Assembly: GCF_020171925.1 (NCBI RefSeq) | Contig: NZ_JAIVAR010000001.1 | Span: forward strand, 558,001 to 622,000 | From: Rossellomorea aquimaris | GTDB lineage: Bacteria; Bacillota; Bacilli; Bacillales; Bacillaceae_B | Reading direction: 5' to 3' | DNA: 64,000 nucleotides | In this document: positions 23,568 through 32,795 of the stretch, piece by piece | Layout: each line of letters starts with the position of its first letter | How positions within the stretch are numbered: the stretch's first letter is position 1 | Translations under genes and position numbers: made by a program | The notes under the pieces: model-generated | What the model was told of the DNA's origin: nothing | Database searches by the model: none | What the model saw: only the letters and a program-made list of their open reading frames with translations

Positions 23568-24830
23568 TTAGCGTGTTTGACCAGTACCATGCATCATATA
23601 TTTTACCGTCGTTAATGCAGGCAATCCCATAGGTCCTCTTGCGTGTAACTTCTGAGTCGAAATACCGATTTCCGCTCCGAAGCCCAGTGCTCCCCCATCC
23701 GTGAAACGTGTTGAAGCGTTATGATAAAGAGCTGCTGCATCAACGAGTGTCATGAATTTCTTAGCTGTTTCCTTATTTTCAGTCACAATTGCTTCTGAGT
23801 GCTTTGTGCCATATTGTTCAATATGATCAACTGCACCCTCCAAGTTTTCCACGACTTTCACCGCGATATCCAGGCTTAAATATTCGTTTGCCCAGTCTTC
23901 TTCACCTGCAGGCTTTGCGCCTTCGATCGCTTCCACAACTTTTTCGTCACCATGGATGGATACATTATATTCTGCAAGCTTCTGCGTCAGAGCTTCTTTG
24001 TTTTCATTGAACCAGTCCTCGTGGATGATGACGGTTTCTGCCGCGTTACATACGGCAGGTCGGTCCGTTTTGGCATTGATGAGGATGTTCAATGCTTTCG
24101 TGACATCTGCTTCTTTATCGATATAAATATGGCAGTTCCCCACTCCCGTTTCAAGTACAGGGACGGTCGCATTATTGACGACAGCGTTGATAAGGGCACC
24201 TCCACCGCGAGGAATCAATACATCGATATGTTCCTTCATGGTAAACAGTGCATTTGTCGCTTCTCGATCGGTCGTATTGATAAATTGGACGGCATCTTTA
24301 GGGATGTCTGTCTTTTCCAAGGCATCGTGCATAACGTCCACAATCGCTTTGTTAGAAGTGATCGCATTTGAACCACCCTTCAGGACGATGGCATTACCTG
24401 ATTTCAAGGCTAGGCCTGTTGCATCCACCGTCACATTCGGTCTAGCTTCATAGATCATGCCGATGACACCGAGTGGAACGGTCACTTTTTGGACTTGAAG
24501 CTGGTTCTCAAGCGTCCAGTCTGATACGATTTTTCCAGTTGGGTCTTCAAGGTCCGCAACTTGTCTGAGTCCCTCTGCAAAGTCCACTACACGTTCTTTA
24601 GAAAGTGATAGGCGATCCATGAACGCTGCTTCAAAACCTTTTTCCCTTCCTTTTTGAAGATCTTTTTCATTCTCATCAAGGATGGTCTGATAATTCGCCT
24701 CTAGATGGTCAGCCAGTATATGAAGTGCTTTGTTTTTTTGTTCCGTTGTAAGCAGGCTAAGTGTTTTTGAAGCTTTCTTTGCCATCATTGCTTGTTTTTT
24801 TACATCGGTTTTTTCTATTGTTAAAGTCAT
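23568..24830 (-). CDS. proA: Gamma-glutamyl phosphate reductase
   Basis: 420 residues from ATG at 24830 after AGGAGG; a TTG one codon earlier is too close. It carries the aldehyde-dehydrogenase fold, with PLGVIGMIYEARPNVTVDATGLALKSGNA, the catalytic cysteine in RPAVCNAAET, and the C-terminal FTDGGALGFGAEIGISTQKLHARGP, split here as FTDGGALGFGAEIG then ISTQKLHARGPMG. It reduces glutamyl-5-phosphate to glutamate semialdehyde in proline synthesis. It is the last gene of the proC-proB-proA cluster, 108 bases after proB. Confidence 0.97.
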   Translation of the reverse strand: MTLTIEKTDVKKQAMMAKKASKTLSLLTTEQKNKALHILADHLEANYQTILDENEKDLQKGREKGFEAAFMDRLSLSKERVVDFAEGLRQVADLEDPTGKIVSDWTLENQLQVQKVTVPLGVIGMIYEARPNVTVDATGLALKSGNAIVLKGGSNAITSNKAIVDVMHDALEKTDIPKDAVQFINTTDREATNALFTMKEHIDVLIPRGGGALINAVVNNATVPVLETGVGNCHIYIDKEADVTKALNILINAKTDRPAVCNAAETVIIHEDWFNENKEALTQKLAEYNVSIHGDEKVVEAIEGAKPAGEEDWANEYLSLDIAVKVVENLEGAVDHIEQYGTKHSEAIVTENKETAKKFMTLVDAAALYHNASTRFTDGGALGFGAEIGISTQKLHARGPMGLPALTTVKYMMHGTGQTR

Positions 24831-24938
24831 CAAATGCCTCCTGATATGATTTTTGGTCTTTTATTTAACTTAAAAGTCTGCAACTCTTACACCTAAAAAT
24901 AAACTTGTCATGCAACGAATTAACGGTATACGATCTTC

Positions 24939-26054
24939 CTAGACTCCAACTGGAATGGGAACTTCTACGTGGCAAACTAGTTGATCAATTTCCACTGCGA
25001 CTTGGTCGTCTTTGATGTCGGAAGGGTTTTTGAGTTGACCTGAACGGAAGTTTACGATTCCTAGTCCGATTTCTTCTCGATCGCTGTCAAGGATCCGAAC
25101 GACAGCACCTTTGTCAAAGCGTCCTTTAACCGTATAAATATCGTTGATCGTCAGGCTTTCTTTTTGTTCCAGGATGCGGTCTTTTGCATTTGCATCGATG
25201 GTGATCTCACCTTCTGGACCTGAGTTGAATGCGATCCACTGTTTTTTGGAATCCAAGTTCACCGCATCATCATCTGATTCAAAGTACGTTCCTTTTGCGG
25301 TATGTTGTACGGCATCGTAAATGATGTCTGCATTACCTGATTTTCCAAGGAATGCAGGTATGCCGGAAGCCATTGTGATTTTAAACGCATCGATTTTTGA
25401 ACGCATCCCGCCAGTACCGACAGCGCTTCCTGGCTCGCCTGCCATTTCTTCTATATCATCATTGATTTCCGTTACACTTTCCAATAATTCTGCATCCGGA
25501 TTCTTTCGAGGATCCGAATCATACAGTCCATCAATATCGGATAGGATGATCAGCTGGTCAGCATCGACAAGCGCTGCGACTTTTGCTGAAAGTGTATCAT
25601 TATCCCCGAACTTCAATCGGTCGACTGTGACGGTATCATTTTCATTTACAATCGGGATGATGCCTCTTTCAAGCAACACATTAATTGTATTACGAGCATT
25701 GTTGTAGCGGTCTTCATCTGAAAAATCACTACGAGTAATCAGAATTTGCGAAGCTACGTATCCATGCGAAATGAATAAATCGGAATAAGCCTCGATCAAT
25801 AATCCTTGCCCGATAGCAGCTGCTGCCTGCTTCTCAGGTAATGAGCTTGGTCGAGTCAAGCATCCGAGCTTTCTGTATCCTGCCGCAACGGCACCGGAGG
25901 AAACGAGCAGAACTTCATGTCCATCATCTTTCAGGCGTACAACTTCGTCCACAAGACGCTCAAGCTTCCTTCTGCTCATTTCACCATGCAGACTCGTTAA
26001 AGAACTGCTTCCAATTTTAATCACAATACGTTTCTTCTTATTTTCTTGGGACAT
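24939..26054 (-). CDS. proB: Glutamate 5-kinase
   Basis: 371 residues. An amino acid kinase domain (about 8-265; IVIKIGSSSLTS, VSSGAVAAGYRKLG, NENDTVTVDRLKFGDND, GTGGMRSKIDAFKI) is followed by a PUA domain (about 285-365). It phosphorylates glutamate as the committed, usually proline-inhibited, step of proline synthesis. ATG follows TAGGAG. A terminator-like hairpin sits just before the ribosome site (26070-26114), hinting at attenuation between proC and proB. Confidence 0.97.
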   Translation of the reverse strand: MSQENKKKRIVIKIGSSSLTSLHGEMSRRKLERLVDEVVRLKDDGHEVLLVSSGAVAAGYRKLGCLTRPSSLPEKQAAAAIGQGLLIEAYSDLFISHGYVASQILITRSDFSDEDRYNNARNTINVLLERGIIPIVNENDTVTVDRLKFGDNDTLSAKVAALVDADQLIILSDIDGLYDSDPRKNPDAELLESVTEINDDIEEMAGEPGSAVGTGGMRSKIDAFKITMASGIPAFLGKSGNADIIYDAVQHTAKGTYFESDDDAVNLDSKKQWIAFNSGPEGEITIDANAKDRILEQKESLTINDIYTVKGRFDKGAVVRILDSDREEIGLGIVNFRSGQLKNPSDIKDDQVAVEIDQLVCHVEVPIPVGV

Positions 26055-26069
26055 CCAATCACTCCTAGT

Positions 26070-26114
26070 AAAAAAGGTCCGTCCCTCGTCCCTTCACCGT
26101 GATGAAGGACGGAC
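26070..26114 (-). terminator. Terminator/attenuator-like hairpin ahead of proB
   Basis: On the minus strand GTCCGTCC pairs with GGACGGAC around an inner CTTCA/TGAAG hairpin. TTTTTT follows, and the proB ribosome site and ATG come next. It could end the proC transcript or control read-through into proBA. No T-box consensus was found in the 138-base gap. Confidence 0.75.
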
Positions 26115-26192
26115 TTGTATTTCTGGTCTTACAGATTTAATGGTTGATATTGGTAATTTTTTATATAAATTGAGGTTGAGTATGAGTGCAAA

Positions 26193-27038
26193 TTAGTTTG
26201 TCACTAATTGTCGGGACTGTAATTCAGAGCTGATTTCTTTCGATCTTTTTTCTGCTCCTTTTACAGCTTCTGAGATAGCCTTTCCTCCGCCGAATTGTGC
26301 TAATGCATCCAGACCGGCAGCGGTCGTGCCATTAGGGGATGTTACGTTCTTTCTGAGTTGTGATGGTGTTTCTTCTCTTTCAAGCATCATTTTCGCTGCT
26401 CCGAAAATCGTCTGTGCACCGATCTTACGTGCAAGCTTAGGATCCAATCCAGCTTCTGCACCCGTTTTTTCGATATGCTCCATTAGGTAGTAGAAGTATG
26501 CTGGTCCACTTCCTGCAATTCCTGTGAATATATCCATTTTACCTTCATCAATGACATATACTTCACCAATGCTAGAAAGTAGCTCTTTCGCATCTTTCAT
26601 ATCGTCTTCTGATGTGAATCTGCCGGCGCTGATTGCAGTTGCAGACTCCTTAAGCATACTTGACGTGTTCGGCATCACGCGGATAACGGATTGCCCAGCG
26701 GGCAGTTGTTCTTCCATATGTGCAGTCGTAATCCCTGCCAATACCGACATGATGACTGTTTCCCTTTTAACAAGGTGGTTGATGGAATCCAGCGCTTTGT
26801 CGATGTCCTTTGGTTTCATTGCAAGAATGAGAATGTCAATTTCCTCAAAAGGGAGATCATCTTTCAAGACTGTACGTACATCGTATTTAGCATTTATCTC
26901 TTGAAGTTTCTCTTTATTACTGCGATTCGATACAATGATTTGATCATTCGGGATTTTTCCGCTCTGTACAGTACCTGAAATCATTGCTTCCGCCATATTA
27001 CCTGCTCCTAAGAAAGCGACTGTTTTATTACTTAACAA
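26193..27038 (-). CDS. proC: Pyrroline-5-carboxylate reductase
   Basis: 281 residues if started at TTG 27038, which is 8 bases from GGAG; GTG at 27047 overlaps that site. Rossmann motif FLGAGNMAEAMISG, RVMPNTSSMLKESATAIS, and the C-terminal signature region VTSPNGTTAAGLDAL identify the enzyme, which reduces P5C to proline using NAD(P)H. It leads the proline cluster and is separated from proB by a hairpin. Confidence 0.95.
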   Translation of the reverse strand: MLSNKTVAFLGAGNMAEAMISGTVQSGKIPNDQIIVSNRSNKEKLQEINAKYDVRTVLKDDLPFEEIDILILAMKPKDIDKALDSINHLVKRETVIMSVLAGITTAHMEEQLPAGQSVIRVMPNTSSMLKESATAISAGRFTSEDDMKDAKELLSSIGEVYVIDEGKMDIFTGIAGSGPAYFYYLMEHIEKTGAEAGLDPKLARKIGAQTIFGAAKMMLEREETPSQLRKNVTSPNGTTAAGLDALAQFGGGKAISEAVKGAEKRSKEISSELQSRQLVTN

Positions 27039-27417
27039 TCTATCCACTCCGTTCTCTATATAATAATGTTGTTTTCAATATTGATTGTTTCGTTTTCAAT
27101 GTTAGTTGTTTGATTTTTGTTTGGTTTGTCTTGTGCTTTGTTCACAACGTTTATAATCGTAACATGCTGGTAAATGATATCAAGGCGATATCCGGAAGTA
27201 GTAAGGAATATGCCGGAAATGAAAGTGGAAGCGTTATCATTTTGGTTCCAGTGTTTCAAACGCCTTCTAAGCGCTATATATCACTGATAATCCCGTATAA
27301 TCAGAATTTTTCGGTTTAAAGAATCCTTCATCCATTAACAGATTCCGTAAAGAACAATCCCAATTGACCTACACAACACGCGCTGCCAGACAGTCTTGAA
27401 CACTCGTGTAAGCATCA
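27039..27417 (-). other. Gene-free region upstream of proC with short tandem repeats
   Basis: No convincing gene on either strand. Next to proC are two imperfect 19-base direct repeats (27072-27090 and 27093-27111, both of the form TTTTCAAT..T...TTGTTT on the plus strand) that would lie in the proC leader or promoter. No riboswitch or T-box consensus was recognised. Confidence 0.5.
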
Positions 27418-27420
27418 ATG

Positions 27421-27456
27421 AAAAAATGCACATCAGACAAAAAAGCCCGATGTGCA
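27421..27456 (-). terminator. Terminator of the LCP gene
   Basis: Minus-strand TGCACATC pairs with GATGTGCA and is followed by TTTTTT. Confidence 0.85.
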
Positions 27457-27473
27457 CCCTTAATTCTATTCAA

Positions 27474-28427
27474 TTATTGTTCAGTCGCTTCTTTTGAGCT
27501 TTTTCCCGCAAGGAAATCCTTCATTGCTTGTATGTTTTCTTCGAAGTCCAGCTCGATGACAGACCCGACTCCATCGTATCTTGCGAAGCTGTATGATCCT
27601 TCTACTGGGATTGTCAGCTTATCGATTTCATCCTTATTACTTAATAAAACATCCTTCATAAGTGAGATCTGGTCAAGTTTGGACATATTCGTCTGCATAT
27701 AAGGCTGGATGGAACCGGCAAGTTTAGGAAGCTTCGCGACACCATCAATTGTTAAGACTTCTTCTTTTAAAGCAGAGATGACTTTTTGCTGTCTCTCCAC
27801 CCTTCCGAAATCTCCTTCTGCATCATGACGGAAACGAGCATATCCCAATAATTCTTTACCGTTTAGCTTCTGTACACCAGGTTCAAGGGAAACGCCGATG
27901 TTTTCAGACATCGCCTTTTCGACATCCATTTCTATCCCTTCAGGTGCAAGAATGTCGACCGATTGTTCAAAGCCCTTGAAGTCTACCATCATATAATACT
28001 GTATATCGATATCGAAGTTTTGTTTGATCGTTTTGCGTAATAATTCCGGGCCACCCAAATAGAATGCAGTATTCAGCTTATAATTTTGGTATCCTGGAAT
28101 TTCCACATAAATGTCCCTCATTAGTGAGACCAATTTCGTTTCATTTGTTTTCGGGTCAACTTGGGCTAGCATCATCGTGTCAGTCCGTGACTTCTCCTCT
28201 CCCCTGCTGTCGACTCCGAGTAGCAGGACGTTCACCTTCCCGTTTTCGTCCTTCACACCATTGAACTTATATTCTTTCATATTCTGCTCTCCATCGGCCA
28301 TTTGATAACCATTATAGAATTGAAAAGCGGAATACCCCAATAAGCAAATAATCATTAATAATAGCACGGAGACAATCTTTCTGCCCCGTTTTTTCTTTCG
28401 CTTCTTGCGATCAAGTCTTGAATCCAT
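27474..28427 (-). CDS. LytR-CpsA-Psr (LCP) family cell-wall polymer ligase
   Basis: 317 residues from ATG at 28427 after AAGGTGG; a 12-codon extension lacks a site. A very basic cytoplasmic start (RLDRKKRKKKRGRK) precedes one membrane helix (about 19-38). The extracellular LCP domain follows, with NVLLLGVDSRGEEKSRTDTMMLAQVDP and SLMRDIYVEIPGY, LNTAFYLGGPELL, and YARFRHDAEGDFGRVERQQ. The Arg/Asp residues bind polyprenyl pyrophosphate. LCP enzymes attach teichoic acids or other glycopolymers to peptidoglycan. TagU-like by length. Confidence 0.93.
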   Translation of the reverse strand: MDSRLDRKKRKKKRGRKIVSVLLLMIICLLGYSAFQFYNGYQMADGEQNMKEYKFNGVKDENGKVNVLLLGVDSRGEEKSRTDTMMLAQVDPKTNETKLVSLMRDIYVEIPGYQNYKLNTAFYLGGPELLRKTIKQNFDIDIQYYMMVDFKGFEQSVDILAPEGIEMDVEKAMSENIGVSLEPGVQKLNGKELLGYARFRHDAEGDFGRVERQQKVISALKEEVLTIDGVAKLPKLAGSIQPYMQTNMSKLDQISLMKDVLLSNKDEIDKLTIPVEGSYSFARYDGVGSVIELDFEENIQAMKDFLAGKSSKEATEQ

Positions 28428-28687
28428 TGTTCCACCTTCTTTTGCAGTATAAAATGGCAGCAAGTTACTGAAAAATTCTACTCCACTATCTCACGTAACT
28501 CAATACTCAGGTTATGGAGGGGTAAGCATGTATTTCCATTTCCAACTGGAATATATAGCTTATCGTACCATAATTCATTGGGGATGGCTCCATAATTCGT
28601 CAAGGTTCTCAATTGAATTTGTTCTTATTAAGATTTATATTCAACCATACCCGTCTTCAGCCTGTTCGTAACCACGTCATTCTCCTT
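28428..28687. other. Gene-free spacer upstream of the LCP gene
   Basis: Apart from the LCP promoter, which must lie here, and the btu-operon terminator at its far end, I see no gene, riboswitch or repeat in this stretch. Confidence 0.5.
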
Positions 28688-28699
28688 TTAAAATGAAGA

Positions 28700-28733
28700 A
28701 AAAGCTGAACCAATGGATAAAGGTTCAGCTTCC
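28700..28733 (-). terminator. Terminator of the corrinoid transport operon
   Basis: Minus-strand AAGCTGAACC / GGTTCAGCTT stem followed by TTTCTTC. Confidence 0.8.
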
Positions 28734-28750
28734 GGTAAGAGATCATTCAG

Positions 28751-30229
28751 TTATGATTGACTGCTCATTCGCATCCGGTAAGAGTGAATGGCTTTCTTCG
28801 TTGTTTCAAAAACGCCCTTTCCGATCAGTTTCCCTAACGGGGTGATACTACCGGCAAACGGGTAATCTGTGCCTATATGTGTAGACGCAATCAGGATGCT
28901 GTCTGTCGGAGTACCAGTTGCGAGTGTACCCGTTCTATGGTCAAATACCTCTTCATCGTGGAGCGCCCTCACTTTTGCCTCGGTAGAAGTGACTAAAGCC
29001 TCAATGAATGCTTCATCTGAAAGCCGGCCATCAATCATGACCCATGTATTGATGGTGCCAGGTTCCATCTTGTTGGTGATTGCATCGTTGCCCGTTACAT
29101 CCACTGCATTTCCGACCCCTGCTGTCACGACAACAAAAATGGAGTGTTCCTCCAGTCGATAAGATGTATATTCAACGTCTTTAAGATTCACCGCTGTCAT
29201 CATCCCCACGGTAAATGAAGGGTCCAAATCATGTTGCTTGAGAGCATTTACCATATCCTGTTGGTAATCACTGCAATCATAATGTGGTGGAACATACCTG
29301 TTCACAAAGCTTTTGTACCATCCGACACCAGAACCGACCACTCCAGACGACATGCATTTTAAATGAATTGGCGACTTATACACAATCATCTCATCGGTTA
29401 CCTTCAAGTGTTTCTCCCCTATGATGAAAGAGGGGCTACTGATTCCATACACCCCGTCCGGCATGAGCCCGATTTGAGGTTTCGCAATGTGAGGGTGAGC
29501 CTGCTTATAGACTTCAGTCTTGTATACTTCTTGTATATGCTCCTCTTTCATGACTTCTTCCGGATGGTCGACTGTTCTGGCAAGACCCTCTTGCATCAGA
29601 AGCAGACGGTCACAATACATGCTGGCGAGATTTAAGTCATGGAAGATGGATACAACGGTCAGATTCATTTCCTTCGTTTGTTTCTTCAGCAACTCAAGCA
29701 AGTTTTTCTGATAAGAGAGATCGAGGTGATTGGTCGGTTCATCGAGCAGGATGATCTGTGGTTCCTGTGCGAGTGCTTGTGCAAGAAATACCCGTTGTCT
29801 CTCTCCACCTGACAGTTCATCCAGTTTACGGGACTGGAGCCTGTCCACCCCTGTTTGCTCCATCGACCTTTGCACGATTTCCTCATCATTTGGGGATATG
29901 GCTTTGAATAGTCCCTTTTGGTGAGGATATCTTCCCAGCATGACCGTTTCTTTCACACTGTATGAAAAGGAATGGGTAGAGTTCTGTGGAAGAACAGCCA
30001 CCATCTTCGCCAGTTCCTTAGGGGAATAATCCTCAAGAGTCCTTCCGTTTAGGAGTATCGTACCTTGAGAAGGATGGATACCACCTGACAGGGCCTTCAG
30101 TAACGTGGTCTTTCCGCTTCCGTTCGGTCCGAGGATACCAAAGAATTCCCTCTTTTCAACACTGAAATCAATGTGTTCGATAATCATGGTTTCTTCATAT
30201 CCTACTGACAATCGTTGGACATCAAGCAT
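28751..30229 (-). CDS. btuD: Corrinoid ABC transporter ATPase fused to CbiZ adenosylcobinamide amidohydrolase
   Basis: 492 residues from ATG at 30229 (TAGAATG junction with btuC; GGGGTGG site). The N-terminal about 255 residues form a BtuD/FecE-like ATPase: Walker A GPNGSGKTT, Q-loop LPQNSTHSFSY, signature LSGGERQRV, Walker [13 protein letters not shown]. The C-terminal about 235 residues match CbiZ (KCMSSGVVGSGVG, NRYVPPHYDC, VVTAGVGNAVDVTGNDA, ATGTPTDSILIAST). CbiZ cleaves adenosylcobinamide to adenosylcobyric acid for salvage. The fusion couples uptake with remodelling of imported corrinoids. The junction is continuous in one frame. Confidence 0.93.
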   Translation of the reverse strand: MLDVQRLSVGYEETMIIEHIDFSVEKREFFGILGPNGSGKTTLLKALSGGIHPSQGTILLNGRTLEDYSPKELAKMVAVLPQNSTHSFSYSVKETVMLGRYPHQKGLFKAISPNDEEIVQRSMEQTGVDRLQSRKLDELSGGERQRVFLAQALAQEPQIILLDEPTNHLDLSYQKNLLELLKKQTKEMNLTVVSIFHDLNLASMYCDRLLLMQEGLARTVDHPEEVMKEEHIQEVYKTEVYKQAHPHIAKPQIGLMPDGVYGISSPSFIIGEKHLKVTDEMIVYKSPIHLKCMSSGVVGSGVGWYKSFVNRYVPPHYDCSDYQQDMVNALKQHDLDPSFTVGMMTAVNLKDVEYTSYRLEEHSIFVVVTAGVGNAVDVTGNDAITNKMEPGTINTWVMIDGRLSDEAFIEALVTSTEAKVRALHDEEVFDHRTGTLATGTPTDSILIASTHIGTDYPFAGSITPLGKLIGKGVFETTKKAIHSYRMRMSSQS

Positions 30230-30230
30230 T

Positions 30231-31283
30231 CTATCCACCCCTCTTCTTAAGCAGAATGTAAGCGAAAATCGGAGCTCCGATCAACGCTGTTATGACACCG
30301 ATGGGCAGTTCCGCAGGATTGATCACGGTCCGTGAGAGCAAGTCCGCCACGACGAGAAAAGCCCCACCTGAAATGATTGAAAGCGGTAGTACATGCTGAT
30401 GATTGTAGCCGATGATCCTCCTGATAAAGTGAGGGATCACCAGCCCAACAAACCCAATGGTACCCGATACGGCGACAGCAGCACCGGTAAGCGTACTTCC
30501 TGCAATGAGAATCATGTATTTCCTTTTTTGGACTGAAATCCCGATGTGCCTTGCCTGCTCTTCGCCGAAGCTCATTCCATTCAACTCTTTTGCATTAAAC
30601 AAAAGGAGCACGGAACCGGCAATGAAGAAAGGAAAAACAATGTAGATATAGTCCCAGCCCCGCATCGAGACACTTCCTAACAGCCAGCCAATGATCTGTC
30701 TCAGCTCTTCACCCGATAGAGCAATCATCAGTGAAATCACCGAACCAAGAAATGAACTGAAAATGATTCCCGTCAAAATGATCGTTTCAACTTTCATGGA
30801 ACGATCCACCTTTCTGGCAAATGCCAACACAAGGAATACCGTGATCAACGAACACAATATCGAAATGACAGGTAATGTGAAAAGCCCTAAATAAGGAAGG
30901 CTTATATGGAAGAACAAGGTGATGACTGCGCCTACCGATGCTCCAGATGACATGCCAAGCGTATAAGGATCGGCTAGGGGATTCCTCAAAAGACCTTGAA
31001 AGGAAGCCCCCGCAACGGCCAGGGAGCTTCCTACAATTAATGCTAATAATACGCGTGGTAAACGAATGGAAAATACAATATTCGAATGCATGGGGTCGAT
31101 CGAATCTGGCATGTCGACCCCACTCAATTTGCTACCGATGATACGGATGATATCAATGATCGGAACGTTGACCGTTCCGATTGATATCCCAATCAAAAGG
31201 GATAGGATGAGAATACCGAAAGCCAACAGATACCCGATCCATATTCTATTCTGCAAAAATCTCCGGATAAACAGATTTGGCAA
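30231..31283 (-). CDS. btuC: Corrinoid/iron-siderophore-type ABC permease (BtuC)
   Basis: 350 residues with about ten membrane helices. FecCD/BtuC signatures: RLPRVLLALIVGSSLAVAGA, GLLRNPLADPYTLGMSSGAS, GTIGFVGLVIPHFIRRIIG, and ELPIGVITALIGAPIFAYIL at the end. The start is TTG at 31283, inside the end of btuF, with AGGAG upstream; the 38-base overlap indicates translational coupling. Being between btuF and the btuD-cbiZ fusion under a cobalamin riboswitch supports vitamin B12 or cobinamide as the substrate. Confidence 0.92.
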   Translation of the reverse strand: MPNLFIRRFLQNRIWIGYLLAFGILILSLLIGISIGTVNVPIIDIIRIIGSKLSGVDMPDSIDPMHSNIVFSIRLPRVLLALIVGSSLAVAGASFQGLLRNPLADPYTLGMSSGASVGAVITLFFHISLPYLGLFTLPVISILCSLITVFLVLAFARKVDRSMKVETIILTGIIFSSFLGSVISLMIALSGEELRQIIGWLLGSVSMRGWDYIYIVFPFFIAGSVLLLFNAKELNGMSFGEEQARHIGISVQKRKYMILIAGSTLTGAAVAVSGTIGFVGLVIPHFIRRIIGYNHQHVLPLSIISGGAFLVVADLLSRTVINPAELPIGVITALIGAPIFAYILLKKRGG

Positions 31284-32199
31284 TTTCCTCTACTCCTTCT
31301 ACCAATCTCGGACCGGTACGTGTCACGAGATCAGAGTCGACGTCAACGATTTGGCCTTCCTTGACCGCAGTGATATCCTGCCAGCCATCACGGGAGGCTA
31401 CTGAATCCTTGGCTTTGTCATCATAGTATCCGTATGTTGTAAGAATGACATCAGGATTCTTTGCAATGATCTCTTCCTGATTAACGGCGATCCATCCCTC
31501 CTGGTCACCCATGGCATTTTCAGCATTGATCAGTTCAAGCATTTCATTGATGAACGTATTTTGGCCAGGAGAATATAGTTCCGGTGCAGGAGACACTTCA
31601 ACATAAACGTTCTTCTTTTGTTTCACTTGTTCTGTTTTGGATTTCAGTTCTGCAAGGTCGTCCTTCATGGAAGAGACTAATTCCTCAGCTTCCTCCGTCT
31701 TGCCCGTCAGTTTCCCGATGTTTTCAATGATCGTATACACTTCAGCTATTTTTTGAGTATCACGGACAACAAATACCTTGATGCCAGCATCACGTAATTG
31801 ATCAAGGCCATCTTTTGCGCTGACTGCTGTAGATTCATGTGCCAGGACAAGATCAGGATCGAGACTGATGATCTTTTCTACATTGAACTCCATGCCGCCG
31901 ATTTTCTCTTTATTGGCCACTTCCTTAGGATAATTATCGAAATCGGTCACCCCGACTACTTCTTCACCCAAACCAAGTTCATATAGGATCTCCGTATTAC
32001 TAGGTATTAGTGAAATGATCCGCTCCGGGGCAGACTCTAGTGAGATGTCGTCACCTAATGCATCTTTTACCTTACTGCCCTCTTCTACTGTTTCCTGTTT
32101 TTGATCATCCGTTTTCTCCTTGCCTGGTTCATTCCCGCAAGCAGCTGTAAATATGACGGACAACAATAGAATGATTAATAAACGACTGTATTTTTTCAT
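31246..32199 (-). CDS. btuF: Corrinoid-binding lipoprotein (BtuF)
   Basis: 317 residues from ATG at 32199 after AAAGAGGGGG; longer frames start within the leader. A lipoprotein signal (LLIILLLSVIFTAACGNEPG) gives a lipid-modified cysteine. The mature part is a class III binding protein: PERIISLIPSNTEILYELGLGEEVVGVTDFDNYP, GGMEFNVEKIISLDPDLVLAH, and ITAVKEGQIVDVDSDLVTRTGPRLV near the end. It captures B12/corrinoids outside the membrane for the BtuCD complex. Confidence 0.93.
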   Translation of the reverse strand: MKKYSRLLIILLLSVIFTAACGNEPGKEKTDDQKQETVEEGSKVKDALGDDISLESAPERIISLIPSNTEILYELGLGEEVVGVTDFDNYPKEVANKEKIGGMEFNVEKIISLDPDLVLAHESTAVSAKDGLDQLRDAGIKVFVVRDTQKIAEVYTIIENIGKLTGKTEEAEELVSSMKDDLAELKSKTEQVKQKKNVYVEVSPAPELYSPGQNTFINEMLELINAENAMGDQEGWIAVNQEEIIAKNPDVILTTYGYYDDKAKDSVASRDGWQDITAVKEGQIVDVDSDLVTRTGPRLVEGVEEIAKSVYPEIFAE

Positions 32200-32319
32200 C
32201 GTTTCTCCCCCTCTTTCTTTACTATGTTGTTTTTTTAGCGGATGATCAACCATAAGTATCATCCATGCTTTCTCATGCTTTCTCATTCAACGAAGTGGTG
32301 CATGGAAAGCCAGAGCAAT

Positions 32320-32350
32320 AAAAAAAACATCCCCGAAAAGGAGATGCCTA
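32320..32350 (-). terminator. Expression-platform terminator of the cobalamin riboswitch
   Basis: Minus-strand GGCATCTCC-TTTT-CGGGGATGT stem followed by TTTTTTTT, located between the riboswitch core and btuF. It would stop transcription when cobalamin is bound. Confidence 0.88.
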
Positions 32351-32424
32351 GTGTAATATGCAAATCAGACCGTTATGCATGAAGCCATGGATGCATGTTA
32401 CACCTTCCTATCCGCGTAGTACCA

Positions 32425-32632
32425 GTGTCAAAGATGTCAGGCAGGTCTCCTGGCTCATGGTCATTGCTTGCTACACCTTCCCGTACGAACGTACAGTGGT
32501 TCCTTTGCAGCTTGCTCCCAATTACAGTGGCGGGACCGCGTTGGATTTTCACCAACTTCCCTTTTAAGAAGCGAATGAATATGATGTCATACTCCGCTTC
32601 ACCCGAACATTCAACTATGTAATTTTCCGTTC
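32425..32632 (-). ncRNA. Cobalamin (B12) riboswitch
   Basis: Read on the minus strand, the region contains the conserved elements in order: GGGAAGTTGGTGAAAATCC, ACGCGGTCCCGCCACTGTAA, and the B12 box GAGCCAGGAGACCTGCC near 32440. A promoter at 32639-32667 lies just upstream and a terminator at 32320-32350 downstream, giving a complete transcriptional-termination switch for btuF-btuC-btuD/cbiZ. Edges are approximate. Confidence 0.95.
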
Positions 32633-32638
32633 ACATGA

Positions 32639-32667
32639 ATTATACAGTACCTGACTTTCAGGGTAAA
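32639..32667 (-). promoter_or_regulatory. Promoter of the riboswitch-btu operon
   Basis: Minus-strand TTTACC (32667-32662), a 17-base spacer, then TATAAT (32644-32639), a few bases before the riboswitch starts. Confidence 0.7.
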
Positions 32668-32795
32668 TATATTTTTATGTGCATCAGGCGGTTTTTTTAA
32701 TTGTCAAACCCCTATCGGAAGTGATAAAATTTCTTCATTCTGCATTATCTTAATCACATTACAGCAGCAAATGGCTGCAGGAGGTTTTATCATAT

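Noticed and set aside
26055..26192. Possible T-box leader controlling proBA, as known in Bacillus
   Set aside because: The AGGGTGGNACCGCG consensus is absent on either strand and the gap is too short for a full T-box; only a terminator-like hairpin is present.
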